A DNA stretch of 64,000 bases from Streptomyces sp. SCSIO 75703 (GCF_036607905.1 NZ_CP144555.1:1364001-1428000); one strand, 5' to 3'; numbered from the stretch's first letter, positions 53,533-62,103 are shown. Notes: generated from the sequence alone by a model not told the origin. A program made the numbers and translations.

Positions 53533-54459
53533 TCAGGCCGTGAGCCGGCTCTGCACCTGGGAGGAGATCAGCTCCAGGTGGTCCAGGTCGTCGAGGTCGA
53601 GGACCTGGAGGTAGATCCGCTGCGAGCCCGCCTCCGCGTACCGGCCGATCTTCTCGACGACCTCGGCCGGGGAGCCGGCCAGGCCGTTGGCCTTCAGCTC
53701 GTCGACCTCACGGCCGATCACGGCGGCCCGGCGGGCGACCTCGGCGTCGTCCTTGCCGACGCACACGACGAGGGCGTTGGAGTACGTCAGCGCGTCGGCC
53801 GGGCGGCCCGCCTCCTCGGCGGCGGCGCGGACGCGGGCGAACTGGCGCCGGGTGTCGTCGAGGGACGCGAAGGGGATGTTGAACTCGTCGGCGTACCGGG
53901 CGGCCAGCCGCGGGGTGCGGACGGCGCCGTGGCCGCCGATGAGCACCGGGACCTTGGCCTGCGCGGGCTTGGGCAGCGCGGGCGAGTCGGTGAGGTCGTA
54001 GTAGGTGCCGTGGAAGTCGAAGGTCCGGCCGACCTCGGTCTCCCACAGGCCGGTGACGATCGCGAGCTGCTCTTCGAGCCGGGCGAACTTCTCCTTCGGG
54101 AAGGGGATGCCGTACGCCTTGTGCTCGTCCTCGAACCACCCTGCCCCGAGGCCGAGTTCGACGCGTCCGCCGGACATCTGGTCGACCTGGGCCACCTGGA
54201 TGGCGAGGACGCCGGGGAGCCGGAAGGTGCCGGCCGTCATGAGAGTGCCGAGGCGGATGCGCCGGGTCTCGCGGGCGAGGCCGGCGAGGGTGATCCAGGC
54301 GTCGGTGGGGCCGGGCATGCCGTCCGCGGAACCCATGCTGAGGTAGTGGTCCGAGCGGAAGAAGGCGTCGAAGCCCAGGTCCTCGGTGGCCTTCGCCACG
54401 GTGAGCAAGGTGTCGTAGGTGGCCCCCTGCTGGGGCTCGGTGAAGATGCGGAGATCCAT
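53533..54459 (-). CDS. LLM-class F420-dependent oxidoreductase
   Basis: 308 residues from ATG 54459 (ATG 54468 is an alternative). A luciferase-like TIM barrel: MDLRIFTEPQQGATYD, FDAFFRSDHYLSMG, LGTLMTAGTFRLPGVLAIQ and GRVELGLGAGWFEDEH with the F420/FMN phosphate site, and VPVLIGGHGAVRTPRLAARYAD. Members are F420-dependent reductases or dehydrogenases in secondary metabolism. The substrate is unknown. The longer upstream frame is repeat-rich and noncoding. Confidence 0.9.
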   Translation of the reverse strand: MDLRIFTEPQQGATYDTLLTVAKATEDLGFDAFFRSDHYLSMGSADGMPGPTDAWITLAGLARETRRIRLGTLMTAGTFRLPGVLAIQVAQVDQMSGGRVELGLGAGWFEDEHKAYGIPFPKEKFARLEEQLAIVTGLWETEVGRTFDFHGTYYDLTDSPALPKPAQAKVPVLIGGHGAVRTPRLAARYADEFNIPFASLDDTRRQFARVRAAAEEAGRPADALTYSNALVVCVGKDDAEVARRAAVIGREVDELKANGLAGSPAEVVEKIGRYAEAGSQRIYLQVLDLDDLDHLELISSQVQSRLTA

Positions 54460-54867
54460 GCCGTCCATCCTGCCTGCTCGGCCGGTCCGCCTCGGACATC
54501 CCCCGGGGCGGCGGGTGCGCGCCGGTGGCCCCGGCGGGTGACGGGGGCTGCGGCCCGGGGGCGGGGGCCGCGGGGTGGCGGGGGCTGCCGTCCCGAAACG
54601 CCCGGTGGCCCGGTGGCGGGGGGGCACCGGACGAGGTGGGGGCGGAGGGGGCACCGCCGGGACGCCGCCTGCCCGGCGGCCGGACCCTGACCCCAGGACC
54701 CGGCGGCCGGGGCCTGGGCGGGGGCCGGGAGGCCGGGGCCGAGGCCGCAAGGTCAGGGCCAAGGCCGCAAGGCCGAGACCAGGAGGCCGGGGCCGGGGCC
54801 GGAAGGCCAGGGCCGGGGCCGGAAGGCCGGGGCCGGAAGGCCGGGGCCGGTTGCGGTGGGGCGGGGG
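54460..54867. other. Intergenic region containing GC-rich repeats
   Basis: About 400 bases between the DUF6099-like gene end and the LLM gene start. It contains the repeat array at 54710-54856 and otherwise GC-rich DNA with no convincing gene. Proline/arginine-rich open frames on both strands are products of base composition. Confidence 0.45.
54710..54856. repeat. Degenerate tandem repeat of GGCCGGGGCCGGAAGGCC type
   Basis: About 147 bases composed of six to eight imperfect units built from GGCCGGGGCC, GGAAGGCC and GGCCGCAAGGCC, palindromic internally. It lies downstream of the LLM gene start side and upstream of the DUF6099-like stop, and could form many hairpins. Confidence 0.65.
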
Positions 54868-55347
54868 TCAGCCTGCCTCTCGTTCGCGGGCCGCGAGGGC
54901 CGCCTCCTCCCGGTCGGCCAGTTTGCGGAGCATCTCCAGGACGCGGTCCCGGGACTCGTCGGCCGCGTCGATGGCCTCCAGGCAACTCCAGTAGGTCGCC
55001 TCGTCGTCCGCGGCGCAGGCGAGGGAGACCAGGGCGATGCCCGTCTCGCCGAGCAGGGTGCCCAGCCGGACCAACACCTGCCGGGCGTCGCCCAGTTCGG
55101 TCAACTGGGCGGCGCGGGGCTCCGCCGGGGCCGGGCCCGGCAGCCGCAGCACCCCGCAGCCCCGCCGCGCCAGCTCGGTCAGGCCCAGGGCCTCGCCGTG
55201 CAGCTCGGGGGGCCCGGAGACCGCGAGTCTGCTGCCTATGGCCTGCGCCAGCGCCTGTGCCTGCCACACCTCCGTGAGCATGTCCGGCACCTCACGGCCC
55301 GCGGCCAGCGCACGCCCGCTCGTCACGATGAGCCGCACAGCGTCCAT
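54868..55347 (-). CDS. DUF6099-like protein
   Basis: 159 residues from ATG 55347 after GAGAGGGAC. MDAVRLIVTSGRALAAGREVPD is the opening I recall for the DUF6099 family of Streptomyces. It is a helical protein with a cysteine in ALVSLACAADDEATYW and a long acidic final helix. It has no signal peptide. It has no known function and no operon partner within 200 bases on the same strand. Confidence 0.72.
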   Translation of the reverse strand: MDAVRLIVTSGRALAAGREVPDMLTEVWQAQALAQAIGSRLAVSGPPELHGEALGLTELARRGCGVLRLPGPAPAEPRAAQLTELGDARQVLVRLGTLLGETGIALVSLACAADDEATYWSCLEAIDAADESRDRVLEMLRKLADREEAALAAREREAG

Positions 55348-55541
55348 GCGCTGCCCCCGTCCCTCTCGCAGCGCGCTCACGGCGCGTGCGCCCGAACTCC
55401 CTGATTCACTACCCAGAGTGAAGGCATGCACCCGGAAAAGCCAGGGGAAGGCGGAAAACTCTGGACAGAAAATCGATTTCGGGCGGACCCTGACTCCGGA
55501 GAGTGATAACGGAGCGCAGTACTCCCGACCGGGGGCGCATA

Positions 55542-55961
55542 TCACTCCCCCGGTGTGCGCCGTGCGCCCCCTACCGGGAACCGGTCCTCGTTGCGCTCGA
55601 TCTTCGCCGCCAGCGCATCCAGGGGGTCGACGCCCAGCACCTCGCACAGTTGGAGCAGATAGGCGAGGACGTCGGCGACCTCGTCCCGCACGCGGTGCGC
55701 GCTGCCGGCGTCGTCCATGACGCGGGCCGACTCCTCGGGGGTCAGCCACTGGAAGATCTCGACGAGTTCGGCGGCCTCCACGCTCAGCGCGGCGGCCAGG
55801 TTCTTGGGGGTGTGGTACGGCTGCCAGTTCCGGGCGGCGGCGAAGTCGGCCAGACGCCGCTGGAGTGCGGGCAGGTCGGCGGCGCCCGGGGCGCCCGGCC
55901 GCGGGGCGTCCGGCTGCGGGACGGGGGAGCGCGGTGCGTCGGGAGAGGGATGTGCGGTCAC
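55542..55961 (-). CDS. MazG-like nucleotide pyrophosphohydrolase
   Basis: 139 residues from GTG 55961, overlapping the AAA ATPase stop. After a proline-rich start it has the four-helix MazG/iMazG pattern: LQRRLADFAAARNW, AAALSVEAAELVEIFQWL with the ExxE pair, and RDEVADVLAYLLQLCEVLG with the ExxD pair. Such enzymes hydrolyse nucleoside triphosphates (dCTP, dUTP or modified) to monophosphates. The coupling to an ATPase gene suggests joint function. Confidence 0.9.
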   Translation of the reverse strand: MTAHPSPDAPRSPVPQPDAPRPGAPGAADLPALQRRLADFAAARNWQPYHTPKNLAAALSVEAAELVEIFQWLTPEESARVMDDAGSAHRVRDEVADVLAYLLQLCEVLGVDPLDALAAKIERNEDRFPVGGARRTPGE

Positions 55962-57121
55962 GGTTCCAGGTGTACCACCGTGACGCCCTCGGCCCCCGCC
56001 GCCCACGAGGCGTCCGGCACGGAGCCGACCAGGCGGATGTCCCCCCGCTCGCACATCTCGGTGGCCAGGGCGAGGAGTTGGGCACGCTGACGCGCGTCCA
56101 GCCCGCGGTCGAGGCCGTCGGCGAGGACGGTGAGGGTCCGGGGCGGGCCGGGCGGCTCCCCCGCCGCGTCGGCCTCCAGCACGCCCGAGCCGGTGAGCAG
56201 GACCAGGACGAGGGCGACGTAGCGCAGTTCGCCGTAGCCGAGCCGGGCGAGTCCGGTGCGCACGCCGTCGCCCCGGTCCAGCAGCCCGCGGACGACCCCG
56301 CCGACGACGGGCTCCGCCAGTACGTCCGCCACCGGGCCGGTGCATCCGGCGCGGACCGCCGCGACGAACCGGGCGTGCCGCCGGGCGCACACGGGACGCG
56401 TGCGCCAGAGCACGTCGGCGAGGTTGTCGCAGCCGGCGAGGAGCCGACCGGTGCCGGTGGGCACCGGTTCGCGCATGCGGCCGGGGCGGGGATCGCAGGC
56501 GAAGACGGAGCGCAGCGCGACCAGCATCTGTTCGGCGGCGGCGAGCACCCGGCGCTGTCCGTCGGTCTTGCCGGCCACGCGCAGCGGCACGAGGGCGGTG
56601 CCGAGCCGGTCGTCCGGCAGTGGCCCGCGCGTCACCGGCGAGGGGCCCGCCGTGTACCAGGCGGCCTGGACCGCGCGGCGGCCCGGGTCGCGCAGCGCGG
56701 TCTGGAGCAGGACGAGGCCGTCCACGCTCAACCGCTCCCCCACCACGCGGAGTTCGGGCTCGGCCTGGACGGCGACGTCGAGGCGGACCGGTCCCTCCGG
56801 CCCGTCGGCGGTGCAGCCGATGCGGAAGCCCCGGCGGCGCTGGGCGTCGGGCCGGGCCCGTTCGGGGACGCAGGCGGCCGGGTCGGGGAAGACCGTGCCC
56901 AGTTCGGCGCCGCCGCCGAGCCGGGCCAGCGCCTCGTAGGCGCGCAGCGCGCTGGTCTTGCCGCAGCCGCTGGGTCCGGCGAGCACCGTGAGGGGGCCGA
57001 GCGGGAACGCGGCCCGCCGGTGCCCGGCGAAGGCGGACAGCCGCAGTTCGGTGACGCAGGGCCGGTCCGGCCGGGGCGGGGCGAGGACGGCGGACGCCGT
57101 TTTCGCAGGTGACGCTGCCAT
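55958..57121 (-). CDS. AAA/SMC-like ATPase coupled to the MazG-like gene
   Basis: 387 residues. TVLAGPSGCGKTSALRAYEAL is the Walker A of an AAA_21/SbcC-RecF-like ATPase (about residue 48). The ABC-type signature is LARLGYGELRYVALVLVLL near residue 295 and the Walker B is TLTVLADGLDRGLD (about 325), with an unusual aspartate-glycine in place of DE. There is no obvious coiled coil. Target unknown. It sits directly upstream of and overlaps the MazG-like gene, and I recall the pair as conserved in Streptomyces. Such NTPase plus nucleotide hydrolase pairs sometimes serve defence. Confidence 0.82.
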   Translation of the reverse strand: MAASPAKTASAVLAPPRPDRPCVTELRLSAFAGHRRAAFPLGPLTVLAGPSGCGKTSALRAYEALARLGGGAELGTVFPDPAACVPERARPDAQRRRGFRIGCTADGPEGPVRLDVAVQAEPELRVVGERLSVDGLVLLQTALRDPGRRAVQAAWYTAGPSPVTRGPLPDDRLGTALVPLRVAGKTDGQRRVLAAAEQMLVALRSVFACDPRPGRMREPVPTGTGRLLAGCDNLADVLWRTRPVCARRHARFVAAVRAGCTGPVADVLAEPVVGGVVRGLLDRGDGVRTGLARLGYGELRYVALVLVLLTGSGVLEADAAGEPPGPPRTLTVLADGLDRGLDARQRAQLLALATEMCERGDIRLVGSVPDASWAAGAEGVTVVHLEP

Positions 57122-57534
57122 ATGCCGACCGTAGGACTCCGTGGGGGGGCGAACCGTTCCACCCGGGGGACGTTCCTACGATCGGGGGACGGCGCCGCCG
57201 GAGCGCGGACGCGGCGCGCCCGGCCGTCCCGGGGGACGGCACCGCCGCCACCCGCCGTCCGGCGCGCGGTCACACCCCCGGCCGCACACCGTCGCGCCCC
57301 CGGCCGACGCGCACGGGACGCCCTGGTACCGGGGTGCCGGCGCGCCGGCCGGCCCCGGACCGCGTGGTCCTCGCCCCCTGCGGCCTCGTACTCCCGGGCC
57401 TTCGCCCTCGTCTCCCCCGCGAGCCGTCACCCGTCCGGGCCACGGGCCGTCCGCGCGGCACCGTGAGCTCCGGGGCCGCGGCCCCCGTGCCGCCCGCCCC
57501 CGGGACGGACGAGGGCCCCGGCCCCCGTTTCGCC
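57122..57534. other. Intergenic region between the AAA ATPase and SepF-like genes
   Basis: About 413 bases. The minus-strand AAA promoter is expected near 57130-57190 (GGAACG tract upstream). A GC-rich body (57230-57500) carries only composition-driven frames, and I see no gene. Confidence 0.35.
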
Positions 57535-57918
57535 TCACACCCCGGCGGCGCCCTCCATCAGGCCGTTGACCTCGGTCCCGGCCGGGGTCAGCAGGAACAC
57601 GTTGCGGTCGACGCGGTGCATGCCGTTGCCGAGCCCGAAGACGACCCCCGTGCTGAAGTCCAGGACCCGCTTGGCGACATCGGTCTCGGCGCCGGTCAGG
57701 TCGAGCAGGACGGGAATACCCCCCATCAGCGTCTCGGCGACCTCGCGGGCGTCCGCGAAGACACTGACCCGCAGGACGACGAAGCGGCGCCGCGCCGCCG
57801 TCCGGTCGTCGGGCAGCGCCCGGTGGCCGACGGCGGACGGCCAGGCGTCGCGTCCGCGCAACGGCACGACCTGGGCGAGCCCTTCCCACTGTTCATCGGT
57901 GACGTCGTGGCTGCTCAC
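57535..57918 (-). CDS. SepF-like cell-division protein paralogue
   Basis: 127 residues from GTG 57918 with GGGGGAG upstream. The SepF domain (about 40-125) has FVVLRVSVFADAREVAETL, GGIPVLLDLTG and AKRVLDFSTGVVFGLGNG with the glycine-rich dimer interface. The usual N-terminal amphipathic membrane helix is missing, as is the long linker, so it may act as a soluble modulator of FtsZ-linked SepF. Streptomyces carries three SepF-like genes; this looks like one of the short ones. Confidence 0.87.
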   Translation of the reverse strand: MSSHDVTDEQWEGLAQVVPLRGRDAWPSAVGHRALPDDRTAARRRFVVLRVSVFADAREVAETLMGGIPVLLDLTGAETDVAKRVLDFSTGVVFGLGNGMHRVDRNVFLLTPAGTEVNGLMEGAAGV

Positions 57919-58120
57919 CGGCTCCCCCCGATTTCCCTCGCCTTTACTGCGTGCACCAGCCAATTCTTACGCCAAGTCACCCGTTCGGCCCAACACCGAC
58001 ACGGGCCCGCGACGGCGCCGGCACGAGGAGGCGCGAGGAGCAGGCGGCCACGGACCCGGGCCGGCCCGCAGGGACCCCGGCCCGAGGCGGCCGGGCCAGG
58101 GGCCGGACCCGCCCCGCCGC

Positions 58121-58615
58121 TCAGGCGTGGTGCTCGTGACGGCTGGCCAGCGCCCAGATCACGAAGACGTCGATCGCCATCATCACGATGGACCAGACGG
58201 GCGCGTACGGCAGGAACAGGAACTCGGCGATGAGGCTCAGCGAGGCGAGGACGATGCCCACCACGCGCGCCCAGGCCATGTCCCGCAACAGCCCCCAGCC
58301 GGTGAGGATCAGGACGCCGCCGAGGACGACGTGGATGACGCCCCAGCCCGTCAGGTCCAGCTCGTAGACGTACGTGCCGACGCGGGCGTAGACGTCGTTC
58401 TCGGAGATGGCGGCGACGCCCTGGAGCACGGAGAGGATGCCGTTCAGCAGCAGCAGGACACCGGCGAAGACGACGCCTCCGACGACCCAGTTCTCGTGGT
58501 GGCTCGACGGCGGCCGGCCGTGCGGTCCGCCGGAGCCGTGTGGGGGACCTCCGGGAGAACCGGGGGAGCCGGGAGAGCCGGGAGAACCCGGGGGAGGTGC
58601 GGTGTGCTGGCTCAT
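58121..58615 (-). CDS. DUF7144-like four-helix membrane protein with collagen-like N-terminus
   Basis: 164 residues. The first 40 residues are a PGS/PGG repeat (PGSPGSPGSPGSPGG, collagen-like), followed by HHENWVVGGVVFAGVLLLLNGIL and three further helices with AWARVVGIVLASLSLIAEF. It resembles the DUF7144 family, four-helix membrane proteins of unknown function. The repeat is encoded by near-identical GGGGAGCCGGGA units, prone to slippage. It lies alone on the minus strand, divergent from the channel operon. Confidence 0.78.
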   Translation of the reverse strand: MSQHTAPPPGSPGSPGSPGSPGGPPHGSGGPHGRPPSSHHENWVVGGVVFAGVLLLLNGILSVLQGVAAISENDVYARVGTYVYELDLTGWGVIHVVLGGVLILTGWGLLRDMAWARVVGIVLASLSLIAEFLFLPYAPVWSIVMMAIDVFVIWALASRHEHHA

Positions 58616-58879
58616 GAGCGCAGTCCTTTCGGCGAGCCCCCGTACGGGCCCGGTCCGCGGGACGCCGCGGGCGCCGGGCCGGCTGAGTCCGAGCCTGCGG
58701 GCACACCGGCCGCCCGGCCAGACGGACCTGCCGAACGGGTGAAGGGGCCGGTCCGGGCGCGCGTGCGCCGGGCCGGGCCCTCGCGTTAACTGAACGGTAC
58801 AGACGGCCCCGTGCGGCCGGTCCGCGGCCCCGCGCCCCGCGGCCCGCGGGAGGCCGGACCCGGCAGCGAGGGGCGGACG

Positions 58880-58886
58880 AAGGAGG
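58880..58886 (+). promoter_or_regulatory. Near-perfect Shine-Dalgarno of the leader ORF
   Basis: AAGGAGG ends four bases before GTG 58891 and is the strongest ribosome site seen in the window. It belongs to the short leader ORF, not to the channel gene, which has no good site of its own. Confidence 0.75.
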
Positions 58887-58890
58887 GCCC

Positions 58891-58950
58891 GTGACGCGTC
58901 AGCCCCCGTCCCCCGCGCCCGCCCCGGGCCCGCGCCGGGACGCCCGGTGA
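58891..58950 (+). CDS. 19-residue proline-rich leader peptide upstream of the ClC gene
   Basis: GTG 58891 to TGA 58948-58950, preceded by AAGGAGG. The peptide (MTRQPPSPAPAPGPRRDAR) has six prolines in ten residues. Its stop overlaps the ClC start GTG 58947 as GTGA, so channel translation probably depends on ribosomes finishing the leader. Short length and absence of other sites are why I call it a leader and not a protein; stalling at prolines may gate expression. Confidence 0.6.
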   Translation: MTRQPPSPAPAPGPRRDAR

Positions 58951-60290
58951 GCGCCCCCGGCGATCCCGCGGACGCGCCCGCGCGCGCCGCGCCCGACCAG
59001 GCCGAGCGGACTCTGCGCGAGACACTGCTCAGTCCCGGCTATCCCCGGTTGTTGCTGCTGTGCGTGCTGCTCGGCGTACCCGTCGCCGTGGCCTGCTTCT
59101 TCTTCGTCGGGCTCCAGCACCAGGTGCAGCACTGGGTGTGGACGTCGCTGCCCGAGGCCGTCGGCTACCGCACCCCTCCGTGGTGGTGGCCGTTGCCCGC
59201 GCTGGCCCTGGCCGGGGTGATCCTCGCGCCGATCGTCACCCGGATGCCGGGCGCCGGCGGGCATCTGCCGGTCGACGGGCTCGGCGGGGCGCCCGTCGGC
59301 CCCCGGGCGCTGCCGGGCGCGGTCCTGGCCGCGCTGGCCACCCTGCCGCTCGGCGTGGTCCTCGGTCCCGAGGCGCCCCTGATGGCCGTGGGCAGCGGCC
59401 TCGCCCTGCTCGCGCTGCGCCGGACCGGCACGCCCGAGGACAGCGGCGCCGGGAGGATCGTCGCCACCGCCGGTTCCACCGCCGCCATCTCCACCATCCT
59501 CGGCGGTCCGGTGGCCGCCGCCGTCCTGCTCATCGAGGGCGCGGGGCTCGGCGGGGCGCGGCTGGTCGCGCTGCTGCTGCCGTGCCTGCTGGCGAGCGCG
59601 GCGGGCGCGCTGGTCTTCACCGGCTTCGGCCAGTGGACGGGGCTGAAGATCGGCGCGCTCGCGCTGCCCGTCGTGCCGCCGTCCGCCAATCCGGACGCCG
59701 GGGACTTCCTGTGGGGGCTGCCGACGGCCGCGCTGATCGCGGTGCTGATCACGCTGGCCCGGCGGCTGGGGCGCCGTACCGCCTCCTGGACCGGTCGCCG
59801 TCCGGTGGCGCGCACCGTCCTGTGCGCCGGCGCGGTCGGGGTGTGCCTCAGCGCCTACGCCCTGATCACCGGCCGGTCCCCGGCGGAGGCGGCGCTGTCC
59901 GGGCAGAGCACGCTGGCCGCGCTCGCGGAGCGTCCGCACGCCTGGTCGGTGGGCGCGCTGGTGGCGTTGGTCGCCTGCAAGGGGCTGGCCTGGGGGGTCG
60001 CCCTGGGCAGTCTGCGCGGCGGCCCGATCTTCCCCTCGGTGCTGCTCGGGGCGGCGACGGCGCTGGCCTGCTCGGGCCTGCCCGGCTTCGGTGTGGCACC
60101 GGCGCTGGCGCTCGGCATCGCGGCCGCCGCGGCGGCGGTGACGGGGCTGCCGCTGGCGAGTGCGGTGCTGGCGGTGCTGCTGGTGGGCTCCGACGCGCAC
60201 GAGCAGACACCGCTCATCGTGATGGCGTCGGTCGTCTCCTTCGTCGTGGCCCAACTCGTGCCGCGCGGGCGGGCGGAGGCGTCCCCGTGA
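58947..60290 (+). CDS. ClC-type chloride channel/transporter
   Basis: 447 residues. GVVLGPEAPLMAVGSG replaces the GxEGP motif (helix F; here GPEAP), TAAISTILGGPVAAAV is the helix-G/H region, and LRGGPIFPSVLLG replaces GxFxP on helix N. The YLxP glutamate gate region is PEA, so the gating glutamate appears present. About ten helices. The pore motifs differ from E. coli ClcA, so it could be a divergent anion channel or fluoride/H+ type. It is coupled to the upstream leader and to the K+ channel gene downstream (GTGA). Confidence 0.85.
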   Translation: MSAPGDPADAPARAAPDQAERTLRETLLSPGYPRLLLLCVLLGVPVAVACFFFVGLQHQVQHWVWTSLPEAVGYRTPPWWWPLPALALAGVILAPIVTRMPGAGGHLPVDGLGGAPVGPRALPGAVLAALATLPLGVVLGPEAPLMAVGSGLALLALRRTGTPEDSGAGRIVATAGSTAAISTILGGPVAAAVLLIEGAGLGGARLVALLLPCLLASAAGALVFTGFGQWTGLKIGALALPVVPPSANPDAGDFLWGLPTAALIAVLITLARRLGRRTASWTGRRPVARTVLCAGAVGVCLSAYALITGRSPAEAALSGQSTLAALAERPHAWSVGALVALVACKGLAWGVALGSLRGGPIFPSVLLGAATALACSGLPGFGVAPALALGIAAAAAAVTGLPLASAVLAVLLVGSDAHEQTPLIVMASVVSFVVAQLVPRGRAEASP

Positions 60291-60871
60291 CCCGGCACCA
60301 CCGGGCCGTCCCGCCGGACGGCGGCGGGGACACCGGCCCGGACGCGGGTACGCCGGCCTGGCGCGGTTCGCTCGCCTGGCTGCTGTGCGCCGCCGCCGGG
60401 GTGGGCATGGTGGTGGCCTACTTCCTGGCCCCTCTCGACCAACTCGGGCCGCGACGCCCGGCGTTGAGCTGGGCGCTGTTCGCGGGGGCGCTGTGCGTCG
60501 TGGCCGGACTGCTGCTGCGGGAGATCCGCAACGTCCTCGTCGACCGCCCGCGCACCCGGCCCGGCGTGATGATCACGCTGCTGATCCTGGTGACCGTGCA
60601 CGTCTTCTCGACCGCGTACTACGCCCTCGCCAAGGAGCCCGGCCAGTTCGCGGGGGACCTGCGCACCCGCCTGGACGCCCTGTACTTCACGATCGTGACG
60701 CTCGCGACGGTCGGCTACGGCGACATCGCCCCCAGCGGCCAGACCTCCCGGACGGTGGCCGTGATCCAGATCCTCTACAGCTTCGTCTTCCTCACCGCCG
60801 CCGCGACCGCGCTGACCCAGCGGATGCGCAGGGTGCTGGAGCGCCGGGCGGAGCGCGACCAGGGCGGATGA
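60287..60871 (+). CDS. Two-pore-helix (ion_trans_2) potassium channel
   Basis: 194 residues from GTG 60287, overlapping the ClC stop. Two N-terminal helices, then VFSTAYYALAKEPG, the pore helix ALYFTIVTLATVGYGDIAPSG with the TVGYGD filter, and a final helix ILYSFVFLTAAATALTQRM. No RCK or CNB domain. It should carry K+ and, by coupling with the anion channel, balance membrane charge during salt uptake or release. The filter is intact. Confidence 0.92.
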   Translation: MTRHHRAVPPDGGGDTGPDAGTPAWRGSLAWLLCAAAGVGMVVAYFLAPLDQLGPRRPALSWALFAGALCVVAGLLLREIRNVLVDRPRTRPGVMITLLILVTVHVFSTAYYALAKEPGQFAGDLRTRLDALYFTIVTLATVGYGDIAPSGQTSRTVAVIQILYSFVFLTAAATALTQRMRRVLERRAERDQGG

Positions 60872-61306
60872 CACCCGTCTTCGTCCCGGCGCGGGGACCG
60901 CGGAGCGGACTGGGACGGGGGCCCGCACACCGCGGCGGCCGGCGCCGGGCGGACGGCGTCCGGCGGAAGCATCGGGCGGGCGTCCGGCGCAGGCACCGGG
61001 CGGGGCTCCGCACACCGGGCCGCCCGCGCGCGGGCGGGGCCACCGCGGTGAGGTCTCCTCAAGACGTCGGCCTCGCCCCGCGCCGGACGGGGCCGCGCCG
61101 CTCACCCCGAGGACGTGCCCACCGGCCGGCCGCCCCGACGCCGGCGCGCGCGGACCCGCCGACGCGGGGGAGCCGCGGGCCGCCCGGGGCGCGGCGGCGT
61201 CACCGTCCCGGGGGCGGGGCCGTTGCCGGGCCCGGAACGCCCCCCGCCCCCGAAGGCGTCGGCGGCCCCGGCGTCGGCCCACGTCCCCACAGGGCCCCGG
61301 CCCCGG
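60872..61306. other. Intergenic region between K+ channel and DUF2249 genes
   Basis: About 435 bases in a convergent arrangement. A small palindrome CACCGCGGTG lies near 61041. Otherwise very GC-rich with no credible gene on either strand. Confidence 0.35.
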
Positions 61307-62044
61307 TCAGTCCGCCGGCACCGCCCGCCTGCCGATGCGTACCCGCCAGACGTCCGGGCCGGACTCCACGTACTCCCAGGTGTGCGCGCCCGGGTGGGTC
61401 GCCTCGAACTCGCGGCGCAGCGGTTTGGGGTCGTGGTTGTTGACCAGGACGAAGTCCTCGCCGGGCGCGAGCCGGGCGAAGCGGGTGAAGATCCGCGGGT
61501 GGCGCCGCCCGTGCGGAATCTCGCGGACGTCGACGACCGCCGGCTCGTCGAGCCGGCCGCCCCCGGCCAGGATGCGCAGGTCCGCGACGAGCGCGGGCAG
61601 GTCGGCGCCGGGCAGCCCCGTCAGCGCGGGCAGCAGGGCCTCCTCCTCGGCGGCGAGCCGCGCCTCCAGCACCGCCTCGACGGCGGCGGCCGCCTCGCCC
61701 GCTGCCGTGCGGTCGGCGGCGGGCAGCGCGTCGATATGCCGGTCGAGGACCGTGGTCACCGTGCGCAGCGCCCGGACCAGCAGGCGGGTCTCGGCGGCGC
61801 CGGACGCGGCGGCGTACAGCGTCCGGTCGACGGCGGACAGGTGCCGGCGCAGCTCACCGGCGCAGAACTCCGCCAGGGCGCTCCCCCCGGCTGCCGCGCC
61901 CGGCCCTTCCGCGCCCGCGTCGGCGGCGCGCGCCGCGGCCAGCCCGGCCCGCAGCCGCCGGTGCGCCTCCTCGACGGCGGCGCGTGCGCCGACGGCCGGA
62001 TCGGTGGCCGTCCCTTCGATGTACACCTCGGACGACGATGTCAC
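61307..62044 (-). CDS. Hemerythrin-like helical domain fused to DUF2249
   Basis: 245 residues. Residues about 20-155 are alanine-rich helices with LRRHLSAVDRTLY and VLDRHIDALPA, similar to the HHE cation-binding (hemerythrin) arrangement but with few histidines. Residues about 165-240 are DUF2249: DVREIPHGRRHPRIFTRF, FVLVNNHDPKPLRREF and TWEYVESGPDVWRVRI. DUF2249/hemerythrin proteins occur near nitrite, nitric oxide and respiratory genes and may bind metal. It diverges from the ferredoxin gene across an AT-rich promoter. Confidence 0.8.
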   Translation of the reverse strand: MTSSSEVYIEGTATDPAVGARAAVEEAHRRLRAGLAAARAADAGAEGPGAAAGGSALAEFCAGELRRHLSAVDRTLYAAASGAAETRLLVRALRTVTTVLDRHIDALPAADRTAAGEAAAAVEAVLEARLAAEEEALLPALTGLPGADLPALVADLRILAGGGRLDEPAVVDVREIPHGRRHPRIFTRFARLAPGEDFVLVNNHDPKPLRREFEATHPGAHTWEYVESGPDVWRVRIGRRAVPAD

Positions 62045-62078
62045 GACGTACTCCTCCCGGTGCCGTGCGATGGGCCAC

Positions 62079-62103
62079 GATTATTACAGGTACTATTTGG
62101 AGA
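62079..62103. promoter_or_regulatory. AT-rich block in the DUF2249/ferredoxin divergent promoter
   Basis: ATTATTACAGGTACTATTTGG stands out against the surrounding high GC. It lies between divergent starts 62044 and 62134 and should include one or both -10 regions. It may also be the target of an iron-sulfur or redox regulator; no clear palindrome can be read. Confidence 0.5.

Noticed and set aside
54460..54867. Long upstream extension of the LLM oxidoreductase
   Set aside because: The extension is encoded by the GC repeat array and has no homology to LLM proteins.
57122..57534. Additional genes between the ATPase and SepF-like gene
   Set aside because: All frames are composition driven; no ribosome site or motif.
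60872..61306. CACCGCGGTG near 61041 as an operator
   Set aside because: Short, expected by chance in DNA this rich in GC, and located in a convergent gap.
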